This document shows, piece by piece, positions 44,227 to 53,370 of a stretch of 64,000 nt of DNA; position 1 is the stretch's first letter, and each line of letters starts with the position of its first letter. Origin of the DNA: Xylophilus sp. (GTDB lineage Bacteria; Pseudomonadota; Gammaproteobacteria; Burkholderiales; Burkholderiaceae_C); NCBI GenBank assembly GCA_009914555.1, contig WNDY01000001.1, forward strand, positions 248,001-312,000. Reading direction: 5' to 3'. The position numbers and the translations under genes were made by a program. Under the pieces are notes generated by a model. That model did not search any database and was not told the origin of the DNA. It saw only the letters and a program-made list of their open reading frames with translations.

Positions 44227-46149
44227 ATGGATGTGATCAGCAATTTCGCCGCGCGGTACGAGCGCACCCGCGAAGAAGTTCTTTCGTTGCAGGAATACCT
44301 GGACATCTGCAAGCGCGAGCCCCAGGCCTATGCCACGGCGGCCGAGCGCATGCTCGCGGCGATCGGCGAGCCCGAAGTCGTCGACACGCGCAACGACCCG
44401 CGCCTTTCGCGCATCTTCGCCAACAAGGTCATCAAGATCTACCCGGCGTTCCGCGAGTTCTATGGCATGGAGGACGCGATCGAGCAGGTCGTGTCGTACT
44501 TCCGGCATGCCGCGCAGGGGCTCGAAGAGAAGAAGCAGATCCTCTACCTGCTCGGCCCTGTGGGCGGCGGCAAGAGTTCGATCGCCGAGCGGCTCAAGCA
44601 GCTCATCGAGAAGGTGCCGTTCTATGCGACCCAGGGCTCGCCGGTGAACGAGTCGCCGCTCGGCCTGTTCGACGTCAACGAGGACGGCCCGATCCTCGAG
44701 AAGGAATACGGCATTCCGCGCCGCTACCTCAACCGCATCCTCTCGCCCTGGGCCGTCAAGCGGCTGGAGGAATACGGCGGCGACATCCGCCAGTTCAAGG
44801 TCGTCAAGCGCTACCCGTCGGTGTTGAAGCAGATCGCCGTGGCCAAGACCGAGCCGGGCGACGAGAACAACCAGGACATCTCCAGCCTGGTCGGCAAGAT
44901 CGACATCCGCAAGCTCGAAACCTATGCGCAGGACGACCCGGACGCCTACAGCTATTCCGGCGGCCTGTGCCTGGCCAACCAGGGCCTGCTCGAATTCGTG
45001 GAAATGTTCAAGGCGCCGATCAAGGTGCTGCACCCGCTGCTCACGGCCACGCAGGAAGGCAACTTCAAGGGCACCGAGGGCTTCGGCGCCATCCCGTTCG
45101 ACGGCGTCGTGCTCGCGCACAGCAACGAGAGCGAATGGAAGGCGTTCCGCAACAACAAGAACAACGAGGCCTTCCTCGACCGGATCTACATCGTCAAGGT
45201 GCCGTACTGCCTGCGCGTGTCCGAGGAGGTCAAGATCTACGAGAAGCTGGTGCGCAACTCGTCGCTCGCGGCCGCGCCCTGCGCGCCCGGCACGCTGAAG
45301 ATGATGGCCCAGTTCTCGGTGCTCACGCGGCTCAAGGAGCCGGAGAACTCCAGCATCTTCAGCAAGAGCCAGGTCTACGACGGCGAAAGCCTCAAGGACA
45401 CCGACCCCAAGGCCAAGTCGATCCAGGAGTACCGCGACTATGCGGGCGTGGACGAGGGCATGAACGGCGTGTCCACGCGGTTCGCGTTCAAGATCCTGTC
45501 GAAGGTCTTCAACTTCGACTCGACCGAGGTCGCGGCCAACCCGGTGCATCTGATGTACGTGCTGGAGCAGCAGATCGCGCGCGAGCAGTTCCCCGCCGAG
45601 GTCGAGCAGAAGTACATCAACTACATCAAGGAGCTGCTGGCCCCGCGCTATGCCGAGTTCATCGGCAAGGAGATCCAGACGGCCTACCTGGAGAGCTATT
45701 CCGAATACGGCCAGAACATCTTCGACCGCTACGTCACCTATGCCGACTACTGGATCCAGGACCAGGAGTACCGCGACCCGGACACCGGCGAGATCTTCGA
45801 CCGCGCGTCGCTCAACGCGGAACTGGAGAAGATCGAGAAGCCCGCGGGCATCAGCAATCCCAAGGACTTCCGCAACGAGATCGTCAACTTCGTGCTGCGC
45901 GCGCGGGCCAACAACTACGGCAACAACCCGCTGTGGACCAGCTACGAGAAGCTGCGCACGGTGATCGAGAAGAAGATGTTCTCCAACACCGAGGAACTGC
46001 TGCCGGTCATCAGCTTTAACGCCAAGAGCAGCGCCGACGAGCAGAAGAAGCACGAAGACTTCGTCAACCGCATGGTCGAGAAGGGCTACACGCCCAAGCA
46101 GGTGCGCCTGCTCTGCGAGTGGTACCTGCGGGTGCGCAAGAGTTCATGA
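44227..46149 (+). CDS. prkA: PrkA-type serine protein kinase / AAA ATPase (YeaG)
   Basis: 640 residues (E. coli YeaG 644). AAA region with Walker A LLGPVGGGKSSIAERLK (about 108-124) and the PrkA-specific VNESPLGLFDVNEDGPILEKEYGIPRRYLNRILSPWAVKRLEEYGGD, followed by the kinase-like C-terminal domain (RFAFKILSKVFNFDSTEVAANPVHLMYVLEQQI; NPLWTSYEKLRTVIEKKMFSNTEELLPVISF). Cytosolic; role in nitrogen starvation and stationary-phase adaptation with YeaH. ATG 44227 has GGAGGTG before it. First gene of the operon. Confidence 0.96.
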   Translation: MDVISNFAARYERTREEVLSLQEYLDICKREPQAYATAAERMLAAIGEPEVVDTRNDPRLSRIFANKVIKIYPAFREFYGMEDAIEQVVSYFRHAAQGLEEKKQILYLLGPVGGGKSSIAERLKQLIEKVPFYATQGSPVNESPLGLFDVNEDGPILEKEYGIPRRYLNRILSPWAVKRLEEYGGDIRQFKVVKRYPSVLKQIAVAKTEPGDENNQDISSLVGKIDIRKLETYAQDDPDAYSYSGGLCLANQGLLEFVEMFKAPIKVLHPLLTATQEGNFKGTEGFGAIPFDGVVLAHSNESEWKAFRNNKNNEAFLDRIYIVKVPYCLRVSEEVKIYEKLVRNSSLAAAPCAPGTLKMMAQFSVLTRLKEPENSSIFSKSQVYDGESLKDTDPKAKSIQEYRDYAGVDEGMNGVSTRFAFKILSKVFNFDSTEVAANPVHLMYVLEQQIAREQFPAEVEQKYINYIKELLAPRYAEFIGKEIQTAYLESYSEYGQNIFDRYVTYADYWIQDQEYRDPDTGEIFDRASLNAELEKIEKPAGISNPKDFRNEIVNFVLRARANNYGNNPLWTSYEKLRTVIEKKMFSNTEELLPVISFNAKSSADEQKKHEDFVNRMVEKGYTPKQVRLLCEWYLRVRKSS

Positions 46150-46173
46150 CGTTTCGCACAGAACGGTGAGAGC

Positions 46174-47463
46174 ATGGCAGCCCTGCAACAGATCATCGAC
46201 CGGCGGCTGTCGGGCAAGAACAAGTCGATCGGCAACCGCGAGCGCTTTCTGCGCCGCTACCGCGGCCAGATCCGCGATGCGGTGCGCAAGGCCGTCAGCG
46301 GCCGCGGCATCCGCAACCTGGAGCAGGGCGAAGACATCACGCTGCCCAGGCGCGACGTGTCCGAGCCGGTCTTCGGCCATGCGCAGGGCGGCGACCGCGA
46401 ATACGTGCACCCGGGCAACCGCGAGTACGTGCGCGGCGACCGCATCCAGCGCCCGCAGGGCGGCGGTGGCGGCGGCTCCGGCAGCGGGCAGGCCAGCGAC
46501 CAGGGCGAGGGCAACGACGACTTCGTCTTCCACCTGACGAAGGAGGAGTTCATGCAGGTCTTCTTCGAGGACCTGGCCTTGCCGCACCTCGTGCGCACCC
46601 AGCTTGCCGAGGTGCCCGAGTGGAAGAGCCACCGCGCCGGGCTCACGAGCGACGGCACGCCCAACAACCTGCACGTGGTGCGCTCCATGCGCGGCGCGCT
46701 CGCGCGGCGCATCGCGCTCGGCGGCGACGCGCGGCGCGAGCTGCGGCAGCTGCAGGAGCAGCTGCTGAAGCTCCAGGCCATGCCGGATGCCGATGCCATC
46801 GTGCTGCGCGAGATCCGCGACACCGAACTGCGCATCGAGGAGCTGCACCGCACTGCGCGCCACGTGCCGTGGATCGACCCGATCGACCTGCGCTTCCGCA
46901 GCCGCGTGCGCGTGCCGGTGCCCAGCGCCAAGGCGGTCATGTTCTGCCTGATGGACGTGTCGGGCTCGATGGACGAGCAGCGCAAGAACATGTCCAAGCG
47001 CTTCTTCATGCTGCTCTACCTGTTCCTGACAAGACACTACGAGAAGATCGAACTCGTCTTCATCCGCCATCACACCCAGGCCGAAGAGGTGAGCGAGGAC
47101 GACTTCTTCCACGCCACCGAGACCGGCGGCACCGTGGTGTCGAGCGCGCTGGTGCTGATGAACGACATCATCCGCGCGCGCTACCCGAGCAGCGAGTGGA
47201 ACATCTACGGCGCCCAGGCCAGCGACGGCGACAACTGGCACCAGGACAGCGGCCGCTGCCGCAAGCTGCTGGCCGAGCAGATCCTGCCGCTGGTGCGCTA
47301 CTACGCCTATGTGCAGGTGGCCGAGGCCGAGCAGAACCTCTGGGACGAGTACACGCAGCTCCAGGAAGAGGCGAGCAACTTCGCCATGCGCAAGGTCGGG
47401 GACGCGTCCGACATCTACCCGGTGTTCCGCGACCTGTTCAAGAAGGAAGGGACACCGGCATGA
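46174..47463 (+). CDS. yeaH: YeaH/YhbH family protein (DUF444)
   Basis: 429 residues, family length 427. The sequence opens QIIDRRLSGKNKSIGNRERFLRRYRGQIRDAVRKAV, carries a Gly/Arg-rich loop (around 85-110), then a von Willebrand A-like domain with a MIDAS-type motif MDVSGSMDEQRKNM and later RHHTQAEEVSEDDFFHATETGGTVVSSAL. Works with the PrkA-type kinase. Stop overlaps the spoVR start as ATGA; 24 bases from prkA. Confidence 0.95.
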   Translation: MAALQQIIDRRLSGKNKSIGNRERFLRRYRGQIRDAVRKAVSGRGIRNLEQGEDITLPRRDVSEPVFGHAQGGDREYVHPGNREYVRGDRIQRPQGGGGGGSGSGQASDQGEGNDDFVFHLTKEEFMQVFFEDLALPHLVRTQLAEVPEWKSHRAGLTSDGTPNNLHVVRSMRGALARRIALGGDARRELRQLQEQLLKLQAMPDADAIVLREIRDTELRIEELHRTARHVPWIDPIDLRFRSRVRVPVPSAKAVMFCLMDVSGSMDEQRKNMSKRFFMLLYLFLTRHYEKIELVFIRHHTQAEEVSEDDFFHATETGGTVVSSALVLMNDIIRARYPSSEWNIYGAQASDGDNWHQDSGRCRKLLAEQILPLVRYYAYVQVAEAEQNLWDEYTQLQEEASNFAMRKVGDASDIYPVFRDLFKKEGTPA

Positions 47464-48992
47464 GCATTGCGACCCGCACGGAGGCCCGGACCCACCAGCC
47501 GCTGCCGAGCCCGGCCGACTGGACCTTCGACCTCATCGAGACCTACCACGCCGAGATCGCCCGCACGGCCGAGGAATTCAAGCTCGACACCTATCCGAAC
47601 CAGCTGGAGATCATCAGCGCCGAGCAGATGATGGACGCCTACGCCAGCGTGGGCATGCCGGTCATCTACCGCCACTGGTCTTACGGCAAGCAGTTCATCG
47701 CCACCGAGAAGAACTACCGGCGCGGCCACATGGGGCTGGCCTACGAGATCGTCATCAACTCCGATCCGTGCATCTCCTACCTCATGGAGGAGAACACCAT
47801 GGCCATGCAGGCCCTGGTGATCGCGCACGCGGCCTACGGGCACAACAGCTTCTTCAAGAGCAACTACCTGTTCCGCATGTGGACCGATGCGTCGTCGATC
47901 ATCGACTACCTGGTCTATGCACGGCACTACATCACCGAGTGCGAGGAGCGCCACGGCGTCGACGCGGTCGAGGATCTGCTCGACTCCTGCCACGCGCTGA
48001 TGAACCACGGCGTGGACCGCTACCGCCGTCCGCAGAAACTCTCGCTCGCGCAGGAGAAGCTGCGCCGCGAGGAGCGCGAGCAGTACCGCCAGCAGCAGAT
48101 CAACGACCTCTGGCGCACGCTGCCGCGTCGCAGCGACACGGGCACCAGCGAAGAGGCCGCGCGCCGCTTCCCGGCCGAGCCGCAGGAGAACCTGCTCTAC
48201 TTCATCGAGAAGAACGCGCCGCTGCTGGAGTCCTGGCAGCGCGAGGTGGTGCGCATCGTGCGCAAGGTGGCGCAGTACTTCTACCCGCAGCGCCAGACCC
48301 AGGTCATGAACGAGGGCTGGGCGACCTTCTGGCACTACACGCTGCTCAACACGCTGTACGACCGCGGCCGGCTGGCCGACGGCTTCATGATGGAGTGGCT
48401 CCAGTCCCATTCTGGCGTGGTGTTCCAGCCGCCGGCCGGCCACCGCGGCTACAGCGGCATCAACCCCTATGCGCTGGGCTTCGCGATGTTCAGCGACCTG
48501 CGCCGCATCTGCGAGAAGCCCTCGGACGAAGACCGCCGCTGGTTCCCCGACCTGGCCGGCATGCCGTGGCGCGAGTCGCTCGACCATGCGATGCGCAACT
48601 TCAAGGACGAGAGCTTCGTCGGCCAGTACCTGTCGCCGAAGCTCATGCGCGACTTCCGCCTGTTCGCCATCCGCGACGAGCAGGGCCGCCCGGAGCTGGA
48701 GGTCTCGGCCATCCACGACGAGAGCGGCTACCGCGCGCTGCGCGAATCGCTCTCGCGCCAGTACGACCTGAACCACCGCGAGCCCAACATCCAGGTTTGG
48801 AGCGTGAACCTGCGCGGCGACCGCTCGCTCACGCTGCGCCACACCCAACACAACCAGCGCCCGCTGGCCGACGACGCGCAGGAGGTGCTCAAGCACGTCG
48901 CCCGGCTCTGGGGCTTCGACGTGCACCTGGAAAGCGTGGGCAGCCAGGGCACGGTCGCGCGGCGCTGGACGGCGGCTGCGCCGCGTGCATAG
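47460..48992 (+). CDS. spoVR: SpoVR family protein (YcgB-like)
   Basis: 510 residues, the family length. Typical segments: EIISAEQMMDAYASVGMPVIYRHWSYGKQF, HAAYGHNSFFKSNYLFRMWTDASSIIDYLVYAR, VMNEGWATFWHYTLLNTLYDRG, INPYALGFAMFSDLRRICEKP, and GDRSLTLRHTQHNQRPL at the end. Contains HNxFF and NEGWATFWHY with His and Glu that look metal-binding. Despite the name it is widespread in non-sporulating bacteria and co-occurs with prkA and yeaH. Confidence 0.95.
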   Translation: MSIATRTEARTHQPLPSPADWTFDLIETYHAEIARTAEEFKLDTYPNQLEIISAEQMMDAYASVGMPVIYRHWSYGKQFIATEKNYRRGHMGLAYEIVINSDPCISYLMEENTMAMQALVIAHAAYGHNSFFKSNYLFRMWTDASSIIDYLVYARHYITECEERHGVDAVEDLLDSCHALMNHGVDRYRRPQKLSLAQEKLRREEREQYRQQQINDLWRTLPRRSDTGTSEEAARRFPAEPQENLLYFIEKNAPLLESWQREVVRIVRKVAQYFYPQRQTQVMNEGWATFWHYTLLNTLYDRGRLADGFMMEWLQSHSGVVFQPPAGHRGYSGINPYALGFAMFSDLRRICEKPSDEDRRWFPDLAGMPWRESLDHAMRNFKDESFVGQYLSPKLMRDFRLFAIRDEQGRPELEVSAIHDESGYRALRESLSRQYDLNHREPNIQVWSVNLRGDRSLTLRHTQHNQRPLADDAQEVLKHVARLWGFDVHLESVGSQGTVARRWTAAAPRA

Positions 48993-48994
48993 AT

Positions 48995-49063
48995 ACCCCC
49001 TGGGGTTATGTGCCCCTGTCGGGCAAACCAAGGGCACATACAGGATATACCCTTCCGGGGTAT
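48995..49063. repeat. Cluster of three palindromes between converging genes
   Basis: ATACCCCCTGGGGTTAT (48995-49009), a 9-bp stem TATGTGCCC / GGGCACATA (49007-49015 and 49032-49040) and ATACCCTTCCGGGGTAT (49047-49063) occupy almost the whole gap between spoVR (plus) and the phosphotransferase gene (minus). The placement suggests a two-way terminator built from copies of the TATACCCC motif. Confidence 0.6.
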
Positions 49064-49082
49064 GGCCTGATACTTCGGAGCC

Positions 49083-50141
49083 TCAGGCCAGCCGCTCCAC
49101 CTGCTGCCATGCGAGTTCGGCCACGCGCCCGAAGCGGTCGCCCATGGCCCGCGCGTCCGCGCTCGACGCGGTGCCCCGTGCTGCACGCCCCCGGATGCCG
49201 TGCAGGATGCCGGCGAAGCGGAACATGTTGAAGGCGATGTAGAAATCCAGGTCCGGGATGCCCGCGCGGCCGGTGCGCTCGCAGTACGCGGCCACGTAGG
49301 CCGCTTCGTCGGGCAGGCCGGCGGCGCGCAGGTCGAGCCCGGCAATGCCGCCCAGGATATCCGGTGGCATGCGGAACATCATCGCGTTGTAGGCGAAGTC
49401 GGCGAGCGGATCGCCGAGCGTGGACAGCTCCCAGTCCAGCACCGCCAGCACGCGCGGCTCGCTCGGGTGGAAGATCATGTTGTCGGCGCGGAAGTCGCCG
49501 TGGGTGATGGCGGTCTCGTCGGCCGCAGGCAGGTGCCGGGGCAGCCATTCCACCAGCCGGTCCATGGCCGGATGCCGGCCGGCGCGTTTATCGTCCAGGT
49601 ACTGCTGCGACCAGCGCGCCACCTGGCGGGCGGCGTAGCCGCCGGCCCTGCCATAGTCGGCCAGGCCGATCGCCGCGTAGTCGATGCGGTGCAACTGCGC
49701 CAGCGTGGCGTTCATCGCGTCCATGCAGGCGGCGCGCTGGTCCTGCGGCGCGCTGTAGAAGCTGGCGTCCCAGAAGATGCGGCTTTCCACCAGGTCCATC
49801 ACGAAGAACCAGCTGCCGATCACGCCGTCGTCGGTGCACAGGCCGTGGACGCGCGGGACCGGAAAGCCCGCCTGGCCCAGGGCCGACATGACGCGCGCCT
49901 CGCGGTCCACCGCGTGGGCGCCCTTGAGCAGCACCCCTGGCGGCTTGCGGCGCAGCACGTAGCTGGCGCCGGGCGTGCGCAGCCGGTAGGTGGGGTTGGA
50001 CTGCCCGCCCTTGAACTGGTCCACCTGCAGCGGGCCGGCGTAGCCCGCCACGTTCCGTTGCATCCAGCGCGCGAGCGCCGCCTCGTCGATGCGATGCTGC
50101 TCGCGCACCGGCGTGGTGCCGCCGAAGTCATGCTCAGCCAC
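49083..50141 (-). CDS. APH-family phosphotransferase (ACAD10/11 kinase type, LvaA-like)
   Basis: 352 residues. Aminoglycoside-phosphotransferase fold with FKGGQSNPTYRLRTPGASYVLRRKPPG (nucleotide loop and Lys), VHGLCTDDGVIGSWFFVMDLV, catalytic HGDFRADNMIFHP (about 206-218) and metal site LAVLDWELSTLGDPLADFAY. In this subfamily the kinase phosphorylates 4-hydroxyacyl-CoA rather than antibiotics. Overlaps the acyl-CoA dehydrogenase gene by eight bases, which supports that role. Confidence 0.87.
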   Translation of the reverse strand: MAEHDFGGTTPVREQHRIDEAALARWMQRNVAGYAGPLQVDQFKGGQSNPTYRLRTPGASYVLRRKPPGVLLKGAHAVDREARVMSALGQAGFPVPRVHGLCTDDGVIGSWFFVMDLVESRIFWDASFYSAPQDQRAACMDAMNATLAQLHRIDYAAIGLADYGRAGGYAARQVARWSQQYLDDKRAGRHPAMDRLVEWLPRHLPAADETAITHGDFRADNMIFHPSEPRVLAVLDWELSTLGDPLADFAYNAMMFRMPPDILGGIAGLDLRAAGLPDEAAYVAAYCERTGRAGIPDLDFYIAFNMFRFAGILHGIRGRAARGTASSADARAMGDRFGRVAELAWQQVERLA

Positions 50142-51327
50142 GGGCGCCTCCTGCCAGCGCTTCGCGCTTGATCTTCTTGGCCAGCGACCACTTGTGGACT
50201 TCGGTCGGGCCGTCGTAGATGCGGAAGGCGCGCACCTCGCGGAACACCTGCTCGACGATGGTGTCGCCTAGCACGCCGGAGCCGCCCATGACCTGCACGC
50301 AGCGGTCGGCCACGCGGAACAGCGCGTCGGAGACCGCGACCTTGACCATCGAGCTTTCGGCGATGGCCTGCGAGCCGGTGTCGAGCACGCCCGCGCACCA
50401 GTCGATCATGAGCGCCGCCTGCTGCAGGTCGATCAGGTTGTCGGCCAGCATGAAGCCCACGCCCTCGTGGTCGACCAGCAGCTTGCCGAACGCCTTGCGG
50501 CGGGTGGCGTAGCCGGAAGCGATCTCGTGGGCCCGCGCGGCCGAGCCCAGCCAGCGCATGCAGTGCGAAAGCCGCGCCGGCGACAGCCGCACCTGGGCAT
50601 AGCGGAAGCCTTCGTGCACCTGGCCCAGCACGTCCGCGGCAGGCACGCGCAGGTTCTCGATCGCGACCAGCGCATGGCCGCCCGGCATCGAGCTGTCGAT
50701 GGTATCCAGCACCCGCTCGATGCGGATGGCAGGGTGCGGCAGGTGCACCAGGAACAGGGTGGCCTGCACCTTGTCGGCGCCGCCGGTCCGGGCCATGACG
50801 ATGCCGACCTCCGCGCCATCGGCGCCGGTAATGCACGTCTTGCGGCCGTTGATGACCCATTCGTCGCCATCCTGCACCGCGGTCGTCTGCAGCATGGAGG
50901 GGTCCGAACCCGCTCCGCCGTCGTTCGCCGGCTCGGTCATGAAGAAGGCCGAGCGTGCGTCGCCGCGCACCACCTTGTCGAGGAAGCGGCGCTTCTGCTG
51001 CGGCGTGGCCACCTTGCCCAGCAGGAACATGTTGCCCTCGTCCGGCGCCATGGTGTTGACCGCGACCGGACCCAGCGGCGACAGGCCCGAGCGCTTGAGC
51101 ACCGCGGCCGTTTCCAGCTGCGTCAGATGCTCGCCGTCGGGCAGGATGTGCGGCGTCATCACGCCGGCTTCACGCGCCTTCGCGCGCAGCTCGGCGACCA
51201 GGTCGGCCGAGGGGCCGTGGGCGCCGGCGCGCGAGTCGTGCTCGCAGGGCGCGACGACTTCGCGCACGAAGGCTTCCACGCGCTCCGCGATGGCGCGGCT
51301 GCGTTCGGTGGGGCAGGGTGTGAACAT
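50134..51327 (-). CDS. Acyl-CoA dehydrogenase family protein (ACAD11/LvaC-like)
   Basis: 397 residues. FAD-binding segments AFFMTEPANDGGAGSDPSMLQTTA and EWVINGRKTCITGADGAEVGIVMARTGG, mid-domain FRYAQVRLSPARLSHCMRWLGSAARAHEIASGYATRRKAFGKLL, and C-terminal DRCVQVMGGSGVLGDTIVEQVFREVRAFRIYDGPTEVHKWSLAKKI. Together with an APH kinase this class eliminates phosphate from 4-phosphoacyl-CoA. Upstream SDR gene ends 15 bases away. Confidence 0.92.
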   Translation of the reverse strand: MFTPCPTERSRAIAERVEAFVREVVAPCEHDSRAGAHGPSADLVAELRAKAREAGVMTPHILPDGEHLTQLETAAVLKRSGLSPLGPVAVNTMAPDEGNMFLLGKVATPQQKRRFLDKVVRGDARSAFFMTEPANDGGAGSDPSMLQTTAVQDGDEWVINGRKTCITGADGAEVGIVMARTGGADKVQATLFLVHLPHPAIRIERVLDTIDSSMPGGHALVAIENLRVPAADVLGQVHEGFRYAQVRLSPARLSHCMRWLGSAARAHEIASGYATRRKAFGKLLVDHEGVGFMLADNLIDLQQAALMIDWCAGVLDTGSQAIAESSMVKVAVSDALFRVADRCVQVMGGSGVLGDTIVEQVFREVRAFRIYDGPTEVHKWSLAKKIKREALAGGARG

Positions 51328-51342
51328 GGGAAGGGCTCCTCC

Positions 51343-52095
51343 TCAGAGCGTGCTGACCAGATGGCCGCCGTCGACCGTCAGCACCGATCCGGTCATGTAG
51401 CGGGATGCGTCGGAACTGAGCAGCAGCAGCGGGCCGTCCAGGTCCTCCAGCCGCCCCAGGCGGCGCTGCGGGATGCGCCGGATCAGCGCCTTGCCCGCCT
51501 CGGTCCGCCAGAAGTCGCCGTTGAGTTCGGTTTCGATGTAGCCCGGCGCCAGCGCATTGACGCGGATGCCGTGGCGGGCCCATTCCAGCGCCAGCGTCTT
51601 GGTGAGCTGGATCACGCCGGCCTTGGATACCGCATAGGACACCACGCCGCCAGCCTGCCGCAGGCCCAGGATGGAGGCGATGTTGACGATGCTGCCGCCG
51701 CCGCGTCCGCGCATGCCGGGCGCGAACGCCTGGGCCAGGTAGAACATGCCCTTGAGGTTGGTGTCGAGCACGGCGTCCCAGTCGGCCTCGGCATGGTCGA
51801 GAGCCGCGGACTCGCGAACTACGCCGGCATTGTTGACGAGAATGTCGACGGCGCCCGCCTGGCGCACCAGGGCGTCGCGCGAGGCGGCGTCGGCCACGTC
51901 CAGCGGGATGGCGGTCACCGTGCCGTGGGCCCCGATCCTGCGGACCACGGCGTCCAGGGCATCCAGCCTGCGCGCCGCGATCACGACGTCGGCTCCATGG
52001 CGGGCCAGCAGTTCGGCGAAATGCGCGCCCAGGCCGCCGGAGGCGCCCGTCACCAGCGCGCGCTTGCCGGCAAGCGGCGCAAATCCTTCGACCAT
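51343..52095 (-). CDS. Short-chain dehydrogenase/reductase
   Basis: 250 residues. TGASGGLGAHFAELL (cofactor loop), NNAGVVRE, catalytic SIVNIASILGLRQAGGVVSYAVSKAG (Ser, Tyr, Lys), then VNALAPGYIETELN and YMTGSVLTVDGGH. ATG 52095 has an excellent GAGGAGGT RBS; the longer in-frame start lacks one. First gene of the SDR-ACAD-kinase unit; probably oxidises the 3-hydroxy or 4-hydroxy group of the same acyl chain. Divergent from a GntR regulator. Confidence 0.92.
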   Translation of the reverse strand: MVEGFAPLAGKRALVTGASGGLGAHFAELLARHGADVVIAARRLDALDAVVRRIGAHGTVTAIPLDVADAASRDALVRQAGAVDILVNNAGVVRESAALDHAEADWDAVLDTNLKGMFYLAQAFAPGMRGRGGGSIVNIASILGLRQAGGVVSYAVSKAGVIQLTKTLALEWARHGIRVNALAPGYIETELNGDFWRTEAGKALIRRIPQRRLGRLEDLDGPLLLLSSDASRYMTGSVLTVDGGHLVSTL

Positions 52096-52124
52096 GGCGG
52101 ACCTCCTCAGTAGATCGATCATCG

Positions 52125-52175
52125 ATTGTGGGACAATTTCATCCTACCGAAAAGAGGGACGAATTGCCGGACAAT
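52125..52175. promoter_or_regulatory. Two operator copies for the divergent GntR regulator
   Basis: ATTGTGGGACAAT (52125-52137) and ATTGCCGGACAAT (52163-52175) are 13-bp inverted repeats that differ at two positions and lie 38 bases apart, centre to centre, between the SDR start (52095, minus) and the regulator start (52182, plus). The spacing is close to four helical turns. Their presence supports ATG 52182 over the GTG at 52128. Confidence 0.7.
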
Positions 52176-52181
52176 CCCGGC

Positions 52182-52883
52182 ATGCCTTCCCGCGCGCCAA
52201 CCGAGAACCCTGCCTCCTCGCCTGCGACCGGCTTCGATGAAGTCCAGGGGGCGCCGAGCGCATCGGACGTTGTCTTCGCGGGAATCATGAGCGGCCTCGA
52301 CACGCAGGCGTTCATCCCGGGGCAGCGCCTGGTCGAGGCCGACCTGTCCGCCCACTTCGGCGTGGGCCGCAATTCGGTGCGGGAAGCGCTCCAGCGCCTG
52401 GCGGCCGAAGGCGTCGTGATACTGCTGCGCCACCGCGGCGCGGTTATCCGCTCGCTCGGCCTGCAGGACACGCTGGACGTGCTCGACGTGGCCGAGCGCA
52501 TGACTGGCCTGCTGGCGCGGTCGGCGGCGCGCGCCGGCCGCAGCCGTGACCGGAATGCACAACTGCGGCAGGCGGTCAAGGACCTCGTCGCCGCCGACAG
52601 GAGCCAGGACGCCAGCGGCTTTTCCCGGGCCCGGAGGAACTTCTACCGGGCCCTGCTCCAGCTCAGCGGAAGCCAGGAGCTGCGGCGTCTGTTCCCCGCC
52701 ATCCACATGCCCATCGTGCATGCGCAGCACCGCCTGCCGACGTTGCAGAAGCTCAGGCTCGACGACTACCGGCACATCGCCCGGGCCGTTGTCTCGGGCG
52801 ACGAGGAGGCCGCCGACGCGGCGGGCAGCGACCATGTACGCAACGTCCGCGCGGCGATCCTGGAGAACGCGCCGCCGCCGTGA
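52182..52883 (+). CDS. GntR-family regulator, FCD subgroup
   Basis: 233 residues from ATG 52182. Winged helix with GQRLVEADLSAHFGVGRNSVREALQRLAAEGVVILLRHRGAVIRSL, then the all-helical FCD effector domain (DVAERMTGLLARSAARA; ARRNFYRALLQLSG; DDYRHIARAVVSGDEEAADAAGSDHV). Divergent from the SDR-ACAD-kinase genes and flanked by two palindromes, so the likely local repressor, with an acyl-CoA or short acid as signal. Confidence 0.88.
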   Translation: MPSRAPTENPASSPATGFDEVQGAPSASDVVFAGIMSGLDTQAFIPGQRLVEADLSAHFGVGRNSVREALQRLAAEGVVILLRHRGAVIRSLGLQDTLDVLDVAERMTGLLARSAARAGRSRDRNAQLRQAVKDLVAADRSQDASGFSRARRNFYRALLQLSGSQELRRLFPAIHMPIVHAQHRLPTLQKLRLDDYRHIARAVVSGDEEAADAAGSDHVRNVRAAILENAPPP

Positions 52884-53044
52884 ACGCCGCCCGCTAAGAA
52901 AACTCTGCACGAATCGAATTGAGGTGTGCTTGCAGCGCGCCCTCATCGCCAAGTGATCATGCGGCGTCATGAACGACGCATCTGGACCGCTCGATGACTT
53001 CCCATCGACCTCGCACCAGGCCATTTGGCGCCCTGCGCACGCAC

Positions 53045-53370
53045 CTATGCCCCAGCGGCCAGCCGGTGGCGCACCATCCACAGGTTGCTCAGCGCAAACA
53101 GCGTCTTGAGCTGCTCGGTGTTCTTCTTCAGTCCCCGGTAGCGCACCTTGGTGTGCCCGAACTGGCGCTTGATTACCCGAAACGGGTGTTCCACCTTGGC
53201 CCGGATGCCGGCCTTGAGCTTCTCCAGCTGATGCAGCAATCCCTGCACCGAGTGCTCCTTGTCCAGGTTCCGCCGCTTTCCCGGCTTCATGGCCACATGC
53301 CATTCGACACTGTCCTTTGCGTCGGCCCGCTTGTGCACTCCCTGGTAGCCCGCATCACCAAAGGCACGGA
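53045..53370 (-). mobile_element. IS5-family transposase fragment (C-terminal end)
   Basis: About 108 residues in frame: AFGDAGYQGVHKR, then MKPGKRRNLDKE, RAKVEHPFRVIKRQFGHTKVRYRGLKKNTEQLKTLFALSNLW, which holds the catalytic Glu of the IS5 YREK region. The N-terminal half and both ends are absent. It abuts an IS30 fragment at about 53371. The bases between the GntR gene and this fragment (52884-53044) show no gene. Confidence 0.85.

Noticed and set aside
52128-52181. GTG at 52128 as start of the GntR regulator.
   Set aside because: It would place both palindromic operators at or inside the coding region and lacks a good RBS; ATG 52182 fits family length.
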